Source: Cymodocea nodosa
Lineage: Eukaryota > Streptophyta > Magnoliopsida > Alismatales > Cymodoceaceae
DNA length: 64,000 nt
Assembly: GCA_036874045.1 (NCBI GenBank)
Contig: CM072339.1
Coordinates: 9,617,501-9,681,500 of the forward strand
Direction: 5' to 3'
Numbering within the stretch: position 1 is the stretch's first letter; each line of letters starts with the position of its first letter. This document shows, piece after piece, positions 35,340-46,363 of the stretch. The translations under genes and the position numbers were made by a program. Below the pieces are notes generated by a model, which was not told the DNA's origin, did not search any database, and was given only the letters and a program-made list of their open reading frames with translations.

Positions 35340-36423
35340 ATCTCTTGGAACCCATTTTTGAGTGGGTCCAAGAATTTTAGAGAGAGTCATCAAAATAATC
35401 CGTATTTTTAGACTTCAACTTATCTATTTTCTGATAATTATTTTTGTGTTTCTTTCTCATAGTGTTATAATTATCAAAACATTTATCTCTATGTAAACTA
35501 GAGTTGAAATTTTCATTTCTGACATTATTTGATTTCCAATATCCGATATTCTTTAAATATGAAGAAAATTGATCAAGAATATTAAGATTCTCAAATGACT
35601 TAGCTTGATTTTTCTGAAAATTTCTTTTGACATTCTTGCATCGTGTGCTATCATTTATATGTTGCATTTTATCAATTTGCACATATTTTTCTCCCTTTTT
35701 AATTACACACGGAATAGTTTTTCTTTTACTATTCTTAGTATTGGAAATAAAGACATTATTTTTAGCAATACCATCATGCAATATATAATTTTCAGAAAAT
35801 GCATCGTGTAAACCAATACCATGTTTTTCTACATTTGATATTTTACTACTAAGTTCATTTGTTATAGTTTTACTATTATTCCATTTACTTAATATAGCCT
35901 TTTGATTATAGACCTTAATCTTTTACATATCAATTTCTGAATTTAAATCAGTAATAGTCAGTTCCAGTTTTTCAATTTCACAGATCATTTTCTTCTTATA
36001 GCAATTAAATTTTCACAATTAGCATGCAATTTTCTTTATATTGCATTAAACTTTAAAATTTCATGTGCATGCCTTTGATTTTCTTCTTTAAATTTATTCA
36101 ACGTAGAGTTCAGAAAATCAACCTTATTTTCAGATTCATCTAGCATTTTCCTAGTGTTCTTTCCTTCTATTTTTACTTTCTTATATTTTCTGGTCAGTCT
36201 ATTGTATTCAACAAGTAATCCATCAAAACTATCAAAGTTAGCATTTTGATCAAAGGATACCTCACTAGATTTTTCCATAAAGCATACGTTTGCCAGATTT
36301 TCTTCTAAATCTAATGTTTATGAGGATTCATTATCTGATGTTGAATCCTTTGTTTCTTCACTTTGTGAACCTAAAGAGTCATCCCATGTCACTTTAAGTG
36401 CCATTCTCTTTCTGAATTTCTTA
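35340..36423 (-). pseudogene. gag: SIRE-type gag C-terminal linker (C3)
   Basis: The sense frame starts MALKVTWDDS, matching the ALKVTWDDTSEE stretch after the zinc knuckle in C2 gag. It continues through LANVCFMEKSSEVSFDQ and a coiled-coil region (open 36036-36278), then Asn/Lys-rich sequence (open 35377-35781) and LDPLKNGFQE, the counterpart of the PQQHWVP motif before protease. Capsid and zinc knuckle are missing at the right junction. Stops and frameshifts near 35930-36010 and 36320 break it. No protease follows. Confidence 0.75.
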
Positions 36424-36915
36424 ATCCTAAGTGTTTTGTGAAATAAAGATATCTTTTGAATTGAGTATATTTTATGTTATCTAAAATTGCTGAAGTATGA
36501 ATCTAGAATAGACTTTTGAAGTTGTTTTTTGAGATACAATTCTTTATTCTACTTGTTTTAATCATATTGAATTGGATTGTGTTTTGATTTGTATGTAGTT
36601 GAAATTTATTCTAGAAATCATATTGGAAAATTTAGGATAACAGATATTTGAAAAGAAGAAAAAATGATAATATAATTACCACCTATATGATGTTAATATA
36701 TTTTGTATGTAATTTACATATGTTTTAAATATATTTGCAAGTTGAAGAGGAGAAAACAAATGTTAAAATAGATTACTTAAAAATACAGAATATCTATATA
36801 GTAATCTAATTTATGTATTCTAAAGAAACAAAATGAAAAAAATTAATTCTAGCAACTTTAGAAAGACCAACTAGTTAGATCTTAGTAGTTTGCTAAGGGA
36901 CTAGCAAAAGTTAAG

Positions 36916-36926
36916 TATGGGGGAAG
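36916..36926 (+). other. Athila polypurine tract (plus copy)
   Basis: tatgggggaag directly before TGTTTAGAATG; the counterpart of 48611-48621. Confidence 0.8.
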
Positions 36927-38904
36927 TGTTTAGAATGAAAGTGCATAATATTAATGGTTAAATGATGGTTAATTACATAATATTTAGCTTATCATATAAG
37001 AATTAAGCCATTATGTTATAATGGCACTGTTTTATGCTTCAATGAAAGAATCTACTTAATTTCTAAGAATTAACATTAATTAAGTACATTTCTAAACTAT
37101 CGGTGAATTACATGTCTTTAATTCTTAAGTATCTGAATTGTTTGTTATTTTGGAGAGTTATGTTTAATGTACCAGCTAGTTATGTTTTAAATGCTCAAAG
37201 AATATTTTATTATTTCCTGGAATACACATTTTGAAACCTTAATGCATGACTTAAGTGAATGTTCGGTAAGTTATTTACTAACTATCCGAAATGCATCTGG
37301 GCATCAAATAGTTAGACTCATAAGTATCCGAAATATCTGAACTCGTTAAGTTAGAATTATGCACGTGTTGAATTTAAATGCTTTAGTATAGCACATGAGT
37401 TGCACATGTATAACTCGTTAAGTTAGCATAACTGTACGCGTTGAGTTACATGAATACACACTAGGGTAACGCATTATGTTAGTAGTTTACTTCTTTATTG
37501 CACGTGTTTTATAGTTAAATCAACGAAGTAAGTCCGTTGAGTTATCTATAACTCCACGGACCATATATTTTCCAATATACCACTATAGTAGTTACAGAAA
37601 CAGGACATTTGAAGGAAAACCACGATTGCACGTATCACATAGGAATTCACTTGAGGAACGAATAAGAAATCACCATCATTGATATGAATGAAGGAAATCC
37701 AACCGATCATTTAAGTAGAAGCAGTTACTACTGTAAGAAATATAAAAGACGAAGAAAATGTGTGTGTGTAGTGGTGGAGGACCATGCTAACTACAAGAAG
37801 CGTCGGAAGTTCCTTGAAGCTCCACACCACCACCATAATCACCAACCATCGGAGGTCTGTGGGGATACTTTCCTGATGTCGGGTCAATTCCGAGCCAAAC
37901 ATGGTGCTTGACAACCACTATGAGGAGTGATCACGTCGTAGAAAGGGTAGCCATTTTCACCAAGCACCGACTCATATCTCAAGAGATCGTAAAGCTTCTA
38001 ACCTTGGTTTCAGGTTGATGCCAGTATGTTGAAGAGGAGATCATCTTGCAATTTTAGACTCACAATTCTATAGGGAGAGGAGGCAGGATTGTAAGTGATT
38101 AAGTTTTCAGTGGTGTAATCGCATCGCATGTAGTGACGGAAGTTTTTACTATCGATAGAGATTTTTACATTTCACCTTTCATTTATCTTCAGGAACATAT
38201 CAAAGTAAAAATACCAAAAACAACAAATTATCTATGTTTACATTTAGTATTAAAGTGTTGTATTGTTTGTTTTGTATCGTGATTAATGTTATCATTGTCA
38301 GTATTGTGACTATTTTATGTTTGTTTGATTTATAAAATAGAAAATTGTTTTACAGTTTACTAAAATTGATTTGTTCCAGATACTTAAAGATTTTAATAGT
38401 TACTGTTTGAAATATCTGAATGTTAGTGTTGCTTAATGATAAATCTAATATTAACTAGCATTAAAGAGCTTAATTGATGTTATTTACACTCTGTGGAACC
38501 GCCCAATGTTGGCCGAATTCCTTTGTAAATAATAGTATTCAATTGGAAAAATAGGCTCGTGGAGTTAACTGTAAGTCCACGAGGTTAGTCCGTTGAGTTA
38601 GCTATAACTCCATGAACTAAGTTCATTGAGTTAACTGTAACTTAACGGAGTGCTTAACTGAAACATTGATACTCCAATATAAAAATCGAAATAGTACACA
38701 ATTCTTACTCAATTTCTGTGGGATCAATATGTACTTGCACAAAAATATAATATACACTATGCACTTGCAGTTAAAAATACAAATTGGAATTAATATCTAA
38801 TTTGTGTGAAAGGATGTTTGTTTACTTCTAAAAGAAATTACTGATATAAGCAAGTTTAAGATTTAACTTTTCACAACTAAACAGAAGTTAACAAAAACCA
38901 AACA
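36927..38904 (+). repeat. Athila LTR, plus orientation
   Basis: 1978 bp, TGTTTAGAATGAAAG...GTTAACAAAAACCAAACA. It holds one CTTAAGTGAA cassette near 37250, the U3 segment 37338-37506 homologous to SIRE LTRs (14986-15175), a TATA box at 37741, and GTTGAGTTA palindromes at 37535-37560 and 38555-38650. Its end differs from both LTRs of the complete copy in the last ~60 bp. Confidence 0.85.
37741..37748 (+). promoter_or_regulatory. TATA box of Athila LTR (plus copy)
   Basis: TATAAAAG, same context as in the other Athila LTRs. Confidence 0.6.
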
Positions 38905-39020
38905 ACACACGCCTACTGCATATGTGTGCTGGGCACCCAATAATCACCCCCCCCAGCACATGTACACGCAGTACGCATTTGCTGGGACTCGAACCTGCGA
39001 CCCCTCACTCTGATACCACT
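38905..39020 (-). other. PBS and short leader with tRNA-like B box
   Basis: On the minus strand, TGGTATCAGAG (39008-39018) stands two bases from an LTR edge at 39021. It is followed by a leader with GGTTCGAGTCC (38985-38995), a perfect pol III B-box consensus, and by a 35-bp piece (38906-38940) repeated at 44244-44278. No A box at the usual spacing is seen. It is either the first 100 bases of a second copia unit to the left of the LTR or a tRNA-derived SINE fragment. Confidence 0.5.
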
Positions 39021-39990
39021 TGTTAGTATATTACCCGATCGTTTAGTTAACTCACTATGACACGATTCTGAAAACTCTCCTCTAAACTCACCAAAACTGG
39101 AGATAAAGAGAAATAAGGAAGAAGGAAACAATGAAGACATAGGATTTACGTGGTTCAGTAACAGCCTATGTCCATAGAGAGTTGAGAGTTCTATGAGCTT
39201 CGACACAAACAACCGTGATATTTTACAACATCATAAAGGTTTATATACTACCCAACTTAGGGTTAATAAACCTTTAATTACATTTAAGCTATTACAGTAA
39301 AGAAATAAAGCTTCGGAGAAAGGACTCTCAATTTCAGAGCCTTATCTTCCAATCTTTTTGAAATCTGCAACACTTTGGATAGTTACAGAACTTAACTATC
39401 TGAAGAAAATTCTTCTTTCTTCATTTGATGTACTAGGTGGTACTATAGCAGGCTAACTATCTAAAGAGATTCGGTCTTTCAGATAGTTACAGACTTAACT
39501 GTCCAAAAACTCACTTATGTCTCTCTCCTTGTCCAATCGAAAGGTTCTGTCGTTAACTCTCTGAAAACTACATGCATTTCGGATAGTTACTATCTTAACT
39601 ATCCGAAAACTCACTTAAGTGTCTCTTTAGTCATTTCGGATGGTTACAGCCAGTAACCCTCCGAAATCTTTTAACTTTCGGATAGTTACTACTTAACTAT
39701 CTGAAGATCCACTTAAGTCACTACTTTTCAGATATTTGGCTTCCTAACTGTCTGATCACACACATAAGTGTCCTTTAAGTCATTTCGGATGGTTACAGCT
39801 AGTAACCCTCCGAAATCTTTTAACTTTCAGATAGTTAGCTCAAAGCCTCCGACTGAAACTTTATTTTCGGATACTTAAGCCTGATAACCTACCGAAAATA
39901 TAAATCTATCAGATACTTACTATTAACAAACTTCTGACTAAACCTAAACTTCTTGTGGCATACTCCACACCTATACTACTTGCCCTAACA
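39021..39990 (-). repeat. K 3' LTR
   Basis: TGTTAGTATATTACCC...TTGCCCTAACA, next to the purine tract on its right. It contains ACGTGGTTCAGTAAC near 39150, typical of copia LTRs. At 39370-39930 it has many TTTCGGATAGTTAC/TTAACTATCTGAAG palindromes and CCACTTAAGTCAC units, the same motifs as in the Athila LTRs. A PBS on its left side shows it could also have been the 5' LTR of another unit. Confidence 0.8.
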
Positions 39991-40003
39991 ATCTCCTACT
40001 TGG
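39991..40003 (-). other. K polypurine tract
   Basis: The sense strand reads CCAAGTAGGAGAT directly before TGTTAGGGCAAG. Confidence 0.75.
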
Positions 40004-40111
40004 AGTTTGACACAATGATCAAAGAAAAAATCAATCTCCACTCTTGGCTTACAGATTATTGCAACAACAGCTCAAATAATCATCAACTCTTCATCTCATT
40101 CTTCTTCTCAA

Positions 40112-42942
40112 TTATTTAGGAGTCCAATTAAGGTCATACAGATCCTTAATTTCTGTAGATTCAGAATTTTAGTTAACATGTCTGCAACATTTTCAACACC
40201 AGCAATCTTCTGTAGATCTCACCTGTTCTGCTCTATCTCTTCCCTTATGAAATGAAATCTCATTCTCATATGCTTGGACCTTGAGTGAAACTTTGGATTT
40301 TCAGCTAAATAAATGGCACTTTGATTGTCAGAACAGAATGCTTCTTTTCTATTTGTGCCCTAATTTGACTAGTATATTCTCTAGCCAGATTCTTTCTTTA
40401 GTTGCCTCTGCTACTACAACATATTCAACTTCTGTGGTTGAGAGTGCAACAATACTTTGTAGCTTGGATCTCCAGCTAATTATAGTATTTCCTATGCAAA
40501 AAACATAGCCTGAAGTACTTCTGCTTTTATCCAACTCTCTTCCCAAATCAGAATCACAGTAGCCAATCAATTCAACTGGTCCTTTCTTGAAATTCAGATC
40601 TACATCTAGGGAATTTCTGAGATATCTGAGTATCCATAGTACAGTAGACCAATGCTCAACTCCTGAATCTACCATATATCTACTGACCACTCCCACTACA
40701 TAAGATATATCAGGTTTTGTGCATATCATGACATACATTAAACTTCCCACTGTTGAAGTATATGGTATTCTGGACATTTTTGTCCTTTCTTCTTTAGTCT
40801 TAGCTGACTGATCTTTAAACAACTTGAAGTGGGGTTCGAAAGGTAGTTCAGTTTTCCTCTCATTTGAGATATTAAATCTCCTCAATATCTTTTCTAGGTA
40901 CTTCTTCTGATTTAATCTCAAAGTGCCTACCACTCTATCTCAGATAATTCTCATACCCAAGATTTGCTTGGCTTCTCCCATATCCTTCATGTCAAATTCT
41001 TTTGACAGTTGTCTCTTTAATTACTTATTCTATTCTATACTAGAACAATCAATTAACATATCATCTACATAAATTAGTAGAATGATGAAGCAATCATTAA
41101 ACAGTTTTATGTAGCAGCAATAGTCTATATCACATCTTTTGAAGCCTAAGGTACAGATATAGGTATCAAATCTCTTGTACCATTGTCGTGGTGCTTGCTT
41201 CAAACCATACAGACTTTTCAGCAATCTACATATTGTCTTTCTTTTCTTGCCAATTATAGCAAATCCTTCTAGTTGCATCATGTAGAGTTCTTCCTGCAAG
41301 TCTCCATGTAGGAATACTATCTTTACATCCATTTGCTCCAAGAGCAAATTTTCTACAGCAACAATGCTTAAGACTATTCTTATAGTATTCATCTTCACAA
41401 CAAGAGAGAATACTTCAGTATAGTCTATGTCTTGAATTTGCTGAAAACCCTTGATGACAAGTCTGGCTTTATATTTCTTGCTACCATCTGGTTGTTCTTT
41501 CATCCTGAACACCCACTTGTTTCCTAGGATTTTCTATCCTTCTAACAATAAAGTTAGCTCCCAAGTTTTATTCTTCTCTAGGGACTTCATTTCTTCTTTC
41601 ATTGCTAACTCCCATTTATATGCATCACTTGCATAGATTGCTTCCTGATATGTTTTAGGTTCACCATCATCCGTTAGCAATAGATAATTGAATGATAGTA
41701 CATACCTTTCTGGTTGTCTAGAAACCCTTCCAGATCTTCTAAGTTGTCTTGTGACAACTTCATCTTCTTGATCATCTAGATGTTCTTGTTGTTCAACCTC
41801 TAAAAGTTGAATTTCTTCTGTAGGTTCCTTCTGAAGTTGCTCAACATCATTATCTAGACTGATCTCAATAGTACTTTCAGACTGAAGCTCAGACTGTTGT
41901 TCATCTGCACTCTCTCTATGCTTGTACATCTTGGATTCAATGAATGTAACATCTTTTGCACAAATTATTTTCTTGGTTTCTTCTACCCAGAATCTATAAC
42001 CAAAATAATCCTTACCATAGTCAATGAAATAACATTGCTGTGATTTTGAATCCAGCTTGTCTCTTTTGTCATTATTCAAGTGGACAAATGACTTAGATCC
42101 AAAGACTTTTAAATGAGCATAGTTGACCTCTTTCCCAGTCCACAATTCTTCAGGGTTTTTGAACTCCATTGGGACAAATGGTCCTCTATTTATTAGATAG
42201 GCAGCTGTATTAACAACTTCTGCCTATAATGTCTTGGGAAAACCTGCATGTAGTCTCATGCATCTTGCTTGTTCATTCAAGGTCTTGTTCATCCTTTCAA
42301 CAACTCCATTTTGTTGTGGAGTTCCAATTACAGTCCTCTGCCTTCTAATCCCTTGCTCCTCATAGTAAACTTTGAATTCATGGCTATCATATTCTCCTCC
42401 ATTATTTGACCTAATGGATTTGATTTTTCTTCCACTCTGATTTTCCACTTCTGCCTTCCATTTCTTGAAGACTTGGAAAACTTCAAACTTCTATTTCAGA
42501 AAATAAACTCATACCTTCCTTGTACTATCATTAATGAAGGTGACATAATAGAGAGCACCTCCTAAAGAACTAATAGAGGTCAGCCCCCACACATCTGTGT
42601 GAACCTGCTCCAATTTCTGTCACTTAGGATCATAAGGAGTCCTTGCAAAGCTAACTTTCTTCTGCTTTCCCTCAATGTAGTCCTCACATATCTCTAAATT
42701 GACATTCTTCAACTTAGGGATTTTCCCTTCTACCACTAAAACCTTCAGTCCATTCTCACTAAGGTGTCCTAGTCTTTTATGCCATAAGTCAGTGTCTTCA
42801 GTATCACTGACTGCTACAATAGTGTCATCTTGATCCGATGTTAGATATAAGGTGCCAGTCCTCTGTCCTGAGGTAATAATTCTTGCACCTTTGGTTACCT
42901 TCCATTTGCCTGCACCAAAGGCAATCTGATAACCATCATTAT
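40112..42942 (-). pseudogene. pol: Tork-like pol: integrase, RT, RNase H (K)
   Basis: From the right: integrase with D in HTDVWG, then SIRSNNGGEYDSHEF, where the second catalytic Asp is Asn (AAT near 42407), then E in NGVVERMNKTLNEQ. The linker has RRSGRVSRQPERY (41534-42169). RT (41030-41512) has KARLVIKGFQQ, LYGLKQAPRQWYKRFD and YVDDML. RNase H (40349-40933) has GYCDSDLG, KSRSTSGYVF and ALSTTEVEY. The end reads NVADMLTKIL near 40180, close to the stop. In-frame stops include ones near 42233, 42500 and 41540. Without the Asp the integrase would be inactive even if translated. Confidence 0.9.
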
Positions 42943-44010
42943 CTAGGGAACTATGAAAATTAATTGCTTTGCAAGATCAAGAACATATCTAACTTCTTGC
43001 AATTTCCATATCTCTTGTTTTGTTTTAATATGTACCTCTCCTATTCCCAATACATCCAAACTTGTGTTGTTAGCTAGGTATACTTTCTTCACAAGAGTTG
43101 CATGATAATTGTGCAACAAATCCTTCCTGTAGGTAGTGTGGAATGAAGCTCCTGAGTCCAATACCCATGAGTCAATGGAACTGTCCACACAGTATACTAG
43201 GGCATCATCTGAATCGTAGAAGACAACATTTGCACCTACTCCTTCTAATTCCTTCCCTTTGCTGTCTTTCTTGGGAGCCTTACATTGTGACTTGAAGTGC
43301 CCCCATTGATTACAGTTCCAACATTTAATATCTAATCTCATCTTACTAGTACCTCTAAACTTTGACCTTCCTTTGGATTTAAATTGCTTTGATTTACTTC
43401 TTCCTCTACTTTCAACACTAAGGTCAGAAGTTGAAGCTGACAATTCACTTTTCCTATGAATGTCCTCACTCAAGATTAAATCTCGGATGTCACTCATTTT
43501 GAGCTTCTCATGACCTAGTGAACTACTTACACTAGTCACGACAGGAGACCAACTTTCTAGTAATGAGGATAATAAAATCAAAGCCCTGATTTCATCATCA
43601 AATACTATATCTACTGAATACAGTTGATTCAAAATAGTATTTAGCTCATTAACATGGTCTGTAACATTTCTACTTTCATGCATTTTTAGATTAAATAATC
43701 TACACATGAGAAATACCTTGTTAGCGGCTGATGGCTTCTCATACATGTTGGATAGTGCTTTCATCAAGTCAGCCGTTGTTTTCTCCTTGGCAACGTTTGA
43801 ATGAACGTTCCTTACCAGTGACAACCTAACGAGACCTAGAGCTTTTCTGTCCAGCAACTCCCACTCTTCCTAATCCATCTTCTCTAGTTTTCTTCCGAAC
43901 AGAGGTTGATGAAGATCCTTCTAATACAAACAGTCTTCTATTTGAGACCTCCAATATCCGAAGTCTTTTCCATCAAACTTCTCAATCCTGAGCTTTCTAT
44001 CGTCTGTCAT
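42943..44010 (-). pseudogene. gag: Tork-like gag and protease (K)
   Basis: The start is ATG at 44010 (MTDDRKLRIEKFDG), the usual copia Gag opening. TAG and TAA stops follow before 43857. The 304-codon open stretch 42943-43857 has the capsid motifs LGLVRLSLVRNV, MYEKPSAANKVFLM and LFNLKM, the zinc knuckle CWNCNQWGHFKSQC, then protease WVLDSGASFHTT with an intact D-S-G and a VYLANNTSLDVLGIGEV flap region. It is the longest intact gag-protease reading frame in the window. Confidence 0.9.
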
Positions 44011-44034
44011 TCTGTTAAACTAAAAAAACCTTCA

Positions 44035-44046
44035 GCTTTGATACCA
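44035..44046 (-). other. K primer binding site
   Basis: The minus strand reads TGGTATCAAAGC, two bases from the terminal sequence at 44049. tRNA-Met type with one difference from TGGTATCAGAGC. Confidence 0.8.
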
Positions 44047-44048
44047 GT

Positions 44049-44281
44049 TGTTAGGATCGGGTGCTACCATCTATGCTAAAACCTCGAGGTGATAGCAAAG
44101 GTTCCTCAACATCCTATTAAGGGTTCTTAGCACCCAGCCATGTGCTGTTCAAGTGTGACCTAAGCATTTGGTCCCCAGCTTTCAATCATGCCACATGTCA
44201 CGGGACAGCACAAGGCATCTCCTCAACATAAGCGATTATTAGGACACACGCCTACTGCATACGTGTGCTGGGCACCCAACA
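44049..44281 (-). repeat. K 5' terminal sequence (short LTR or replaced end)
   Basis: TGTTAGGATCGGGTG...GGGCACCCAACA, 233 bp, with TGTT...AACA ends. It does not match the 970-bp LTR at the other end. Its last 35 bases recur at 38906-38940. It directly abuts an Athila LTR at AGTATCCTCACA. Confidence 0.6.
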
Positions 44282-45231
44282 AGTATCCTCACAAACCTCC
44301 AATGGATGGTGATATTGGTGGTGGTGTGGAGCTTCAAGGAACTTCTGACGCTTCTTGCAATTAGCACGATTCTCCACCTCTGCACATACTTTCTTCGTCT
44401 TTTTTCTCTTCTTTTATATTTCTTTCAGTAATAACTGCTTCTGCTTAAATGATCGGTTGGATTTCCTTCATTCATATCAACGATGGTGATTTCTTTTTCA
44501 TTCCACAAGTGAATTCCTACGTGATACGTGTAATCGTGGTTTTCCTTCGAATTTCCTATTTCAGCAACTGCTACAATGGTATATTAGAAAATAAATGGTC
44601 CGTGGAGTTACAGATAACTCAACAGACTTACTTCATTGATTTAACTATAAAACATGTGCGATAATAAAAAATAAGTTCAGATGTTTCAGATAGTTACGAC
44701 TATAAGTATCTGAAACTTATATGCATTTCGAATAGTTAACAAATAACCTTCCGAAAGATAACTTAAGTCAAGCTTCCAGATTGTGACACGTGTCCTTAAG
44801 CAGTTTTATAATAAAAAGATATTTCAGATACTTACAAATCTAACTATTTAATGCCCAGATGCATTTCGGATAATTACCAGATAACTTATCGAAAATCCAC
44901 TTAAGTCACGCATTGATGTTTCAACACGTGTACTCTAGGAAATAATAAAATATTCTTTAAGCATTTAAAATATAACTGTCTGGTACATGCAATATAACTC
45001 TCCAAAATAACAAAAAATTCGGATACTAAGGAATTTCAAAGCCTGTAACTTACCGACAGTTTAGAAATGTACTTAATTAACGCTAATTCCTTGAAATTAT
45101 GTAAATTCCTTCATTAAAGCATATAACTATGCAATTATAACATAATGGCTTAATTCTCATATGATAAGCTAAATATTATGCAATTAACCATCATTTAACT
45201 GTTAATATTATGCACTTTTTCATTCTAAACA
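44282..45231 (-). repeat. Athila LTR fragment, minus orientation
   Basis: Matches 2132-3095 and ends ...TTCTAAACA at 45231, with TATA at 44411-44418 and two CTTAAGTCA/CACGTGT cassettes (44768 and 44900). The part upstream of AGTATCC is absent on the left of element K. Confidence 0.85.
44411..44418 (-). promoter_or_regulatory. TATA box of Athila LTR fragment
   Basis: The sense strand reads TATAAAAG, at the conserved position. Confidence 0.55.
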
Positions 45232-46344
45232 GTGAACTTAAGTCAACAAAATTGTTTGTTGAATTAAAACTTAACCCAACGGAGGTGCTTTGTTGAGTTA
45301 AACATATTTCATAATTGATTTAATATGATTTTTGTCATCATCAAAAAGGAGGAGATTATTGAGTATTTTGTTTTGATGATATGTGATAAACGGATATAAT
45401 CATATTTACTCAATTACTATTGTTTGTGAACGTAATTTAAGAACATCAATTAATACAAAAAAAGTTTACCAATATAAATACTTGTTTGTAATGGATCTGA
45501 AATTATACTAAGTTAAATAACTAGTCGTTACGTTATACTAACTTTTCATTTAACTAAACGTTAAGTTAACATGTGTTTTTATTGTAAAGTATGATATGTT
45601 TTAAAGTTATATTTTTTGTATCATGAACAATGCACGTTTAGACAACTCGTTGAGTTAGTGCGTTATTTGTATAAAAGTCACATGAGAACTCGTTAATTAT
45701 AGCCTTAAAGGTTAAAATAGGTCACGTGAGAACTTGTTAAGTTAGTGAGTAAAAGAGCAGATGAACTCGTTAAGTTAGTATTGTACACATGGTGAAATTA
45801 AAGTTTACGAATGTTATATTGTATCACGTGAGTTGCACATGTTTAACTCGTTAAGTTAACATAACTACACACGTTGAGTTGCTATATTGAATACTAAGGC
45901 AATGCATTAGGTTAGCGTTATAAACTTAAAGTTGTTATTATTGCACGTGGTAAAATTCTTATTATAAAAATATTTGTTTATTACTGGTTCGTTGAGTTAG
46001 CATAACACCACGAACTTAATTCGTTGAGTTAGCTACAATACTTGTCATGTGATTTGGTACATGATGAACTCGTTGAGTTAGATACATTAAGTTATAAATC
46101 TACTTATATTACTCGTTTAGTTAACATTAACATGACTTATTATTACATTTGATGAAAAATTTTGGACAAGAAAGTTTATTTTATAGGAAATTTTTTAGAG
46201 ATCCAAGATTGATGATTAAAGAAAATTCGAAAGGAAAACGTGGGTCAGAACGTGTGTATTTCGATGAAGGAAAAAGAGAAGACGTGAAGAGTGGAAAACT
46301 GATAGTGATTAAATGTGGAGGATATGCATGAAGTGAATATATAG

Positions 46345-46352
46345 TATAAAGG
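46345..46352 (+). promoter_or_regulatory. Decayed TATA box of C4 LTR
   Basis: TATAAAGG, one A fewer than in C1 and C2; the Athila insertion lies just downstream. Confidence 0.5.
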
Positions 46353-46358
46353 CATAGA

Positions 46359-46363
46359 ATTCT
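46359..46363 (+). repeat. Target site duplication of Athila element, left
   Basis: ATTCT, repeated at 63643-63647 on the other side. Five bases fits gypsy integration. Confidence 0.85.

Larger units (their letters stand above)
29151..36430 (-). mobile_element. SIRE-like copia composite C3, pol absent
   Basis: From the right (5') it has: gag tail and linker (35340-36423), a non-coding stretch with a 5S-like sequence, an Athila LTR fragment, an accessory ORF, polypurine tract and LTR (29151-30338). The gag front, PBS and 5' LTR are missing; at about 36430 the sequence changes to the plus-strand Athila 3' UTR. No protease, integrase or RT is found between gag and the accessory ORF, where C1 has over 3 kb of pol. 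Confidence 0.75.
36433..38904 (+). mobile_element. Athila-type 3' end (3' UTR plus LTR), plus strand
   Basis: 36433-36915 matches the sense strand of the Athila 3' UTR (complement of 48622-49090). It is followed by the purine tract and a full LTR with TGTTTAGAATG...AACCAAACA ends. The coding part is missing; the left junction is with C3 gag. Confidence 0.85.
39021..44281 (-). mobile_element. Tork-like Ty1/copia element K with unmatched ends
   Basis: On the minus strand: a 5' end of 233 bp (44049-44281), PBS, gag, protease, integrase, RT, RNase H, purine tract and a 970-bp 3' LTR (39021-39990). The gag and pol motifs place it in the Tork/TAR part of copia, apart from C1-C3. The two terminal sequences are not repeats of each other, so one end has been replaced. 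Stops are scattered through the coding region. Confidence 0.85.
45232..46363 (+). mobile_element. SIRE-type element C4: 3' UTR end and first part of LTR
   Basis: 45232-45342 matches the C1/C2 3' UTR, including CCAACGGAGGTGCTTTGTTG. The purine tract is AAAAAGGAGGAGAT (45343-45356, one G changed to A), then the LTR from 45357 (first bases TATTGAG, the terminal TG mutated). TATA is reduced to TATAAAGG at 46345. The LTR is cut at 46363 by the complete Athila element and resumes at 63648. The upstream side is cut by the Athila LTR ending at 45231. Confidence 0.85.

Noticed and set aside
38985-39018. A tRNA gene on the minus strand
   Set aside because: Only the B box fits; no cloverleaf, no A box at the right distance, and the neighbouring TGGTATCAGAG is a retrotransposon primer site.
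44449-44664. Plus-strand reading frame in the Athila LTR fragment
   Set aside because: Same LTR region is non-coding in the other copies, where the frame is not kept.
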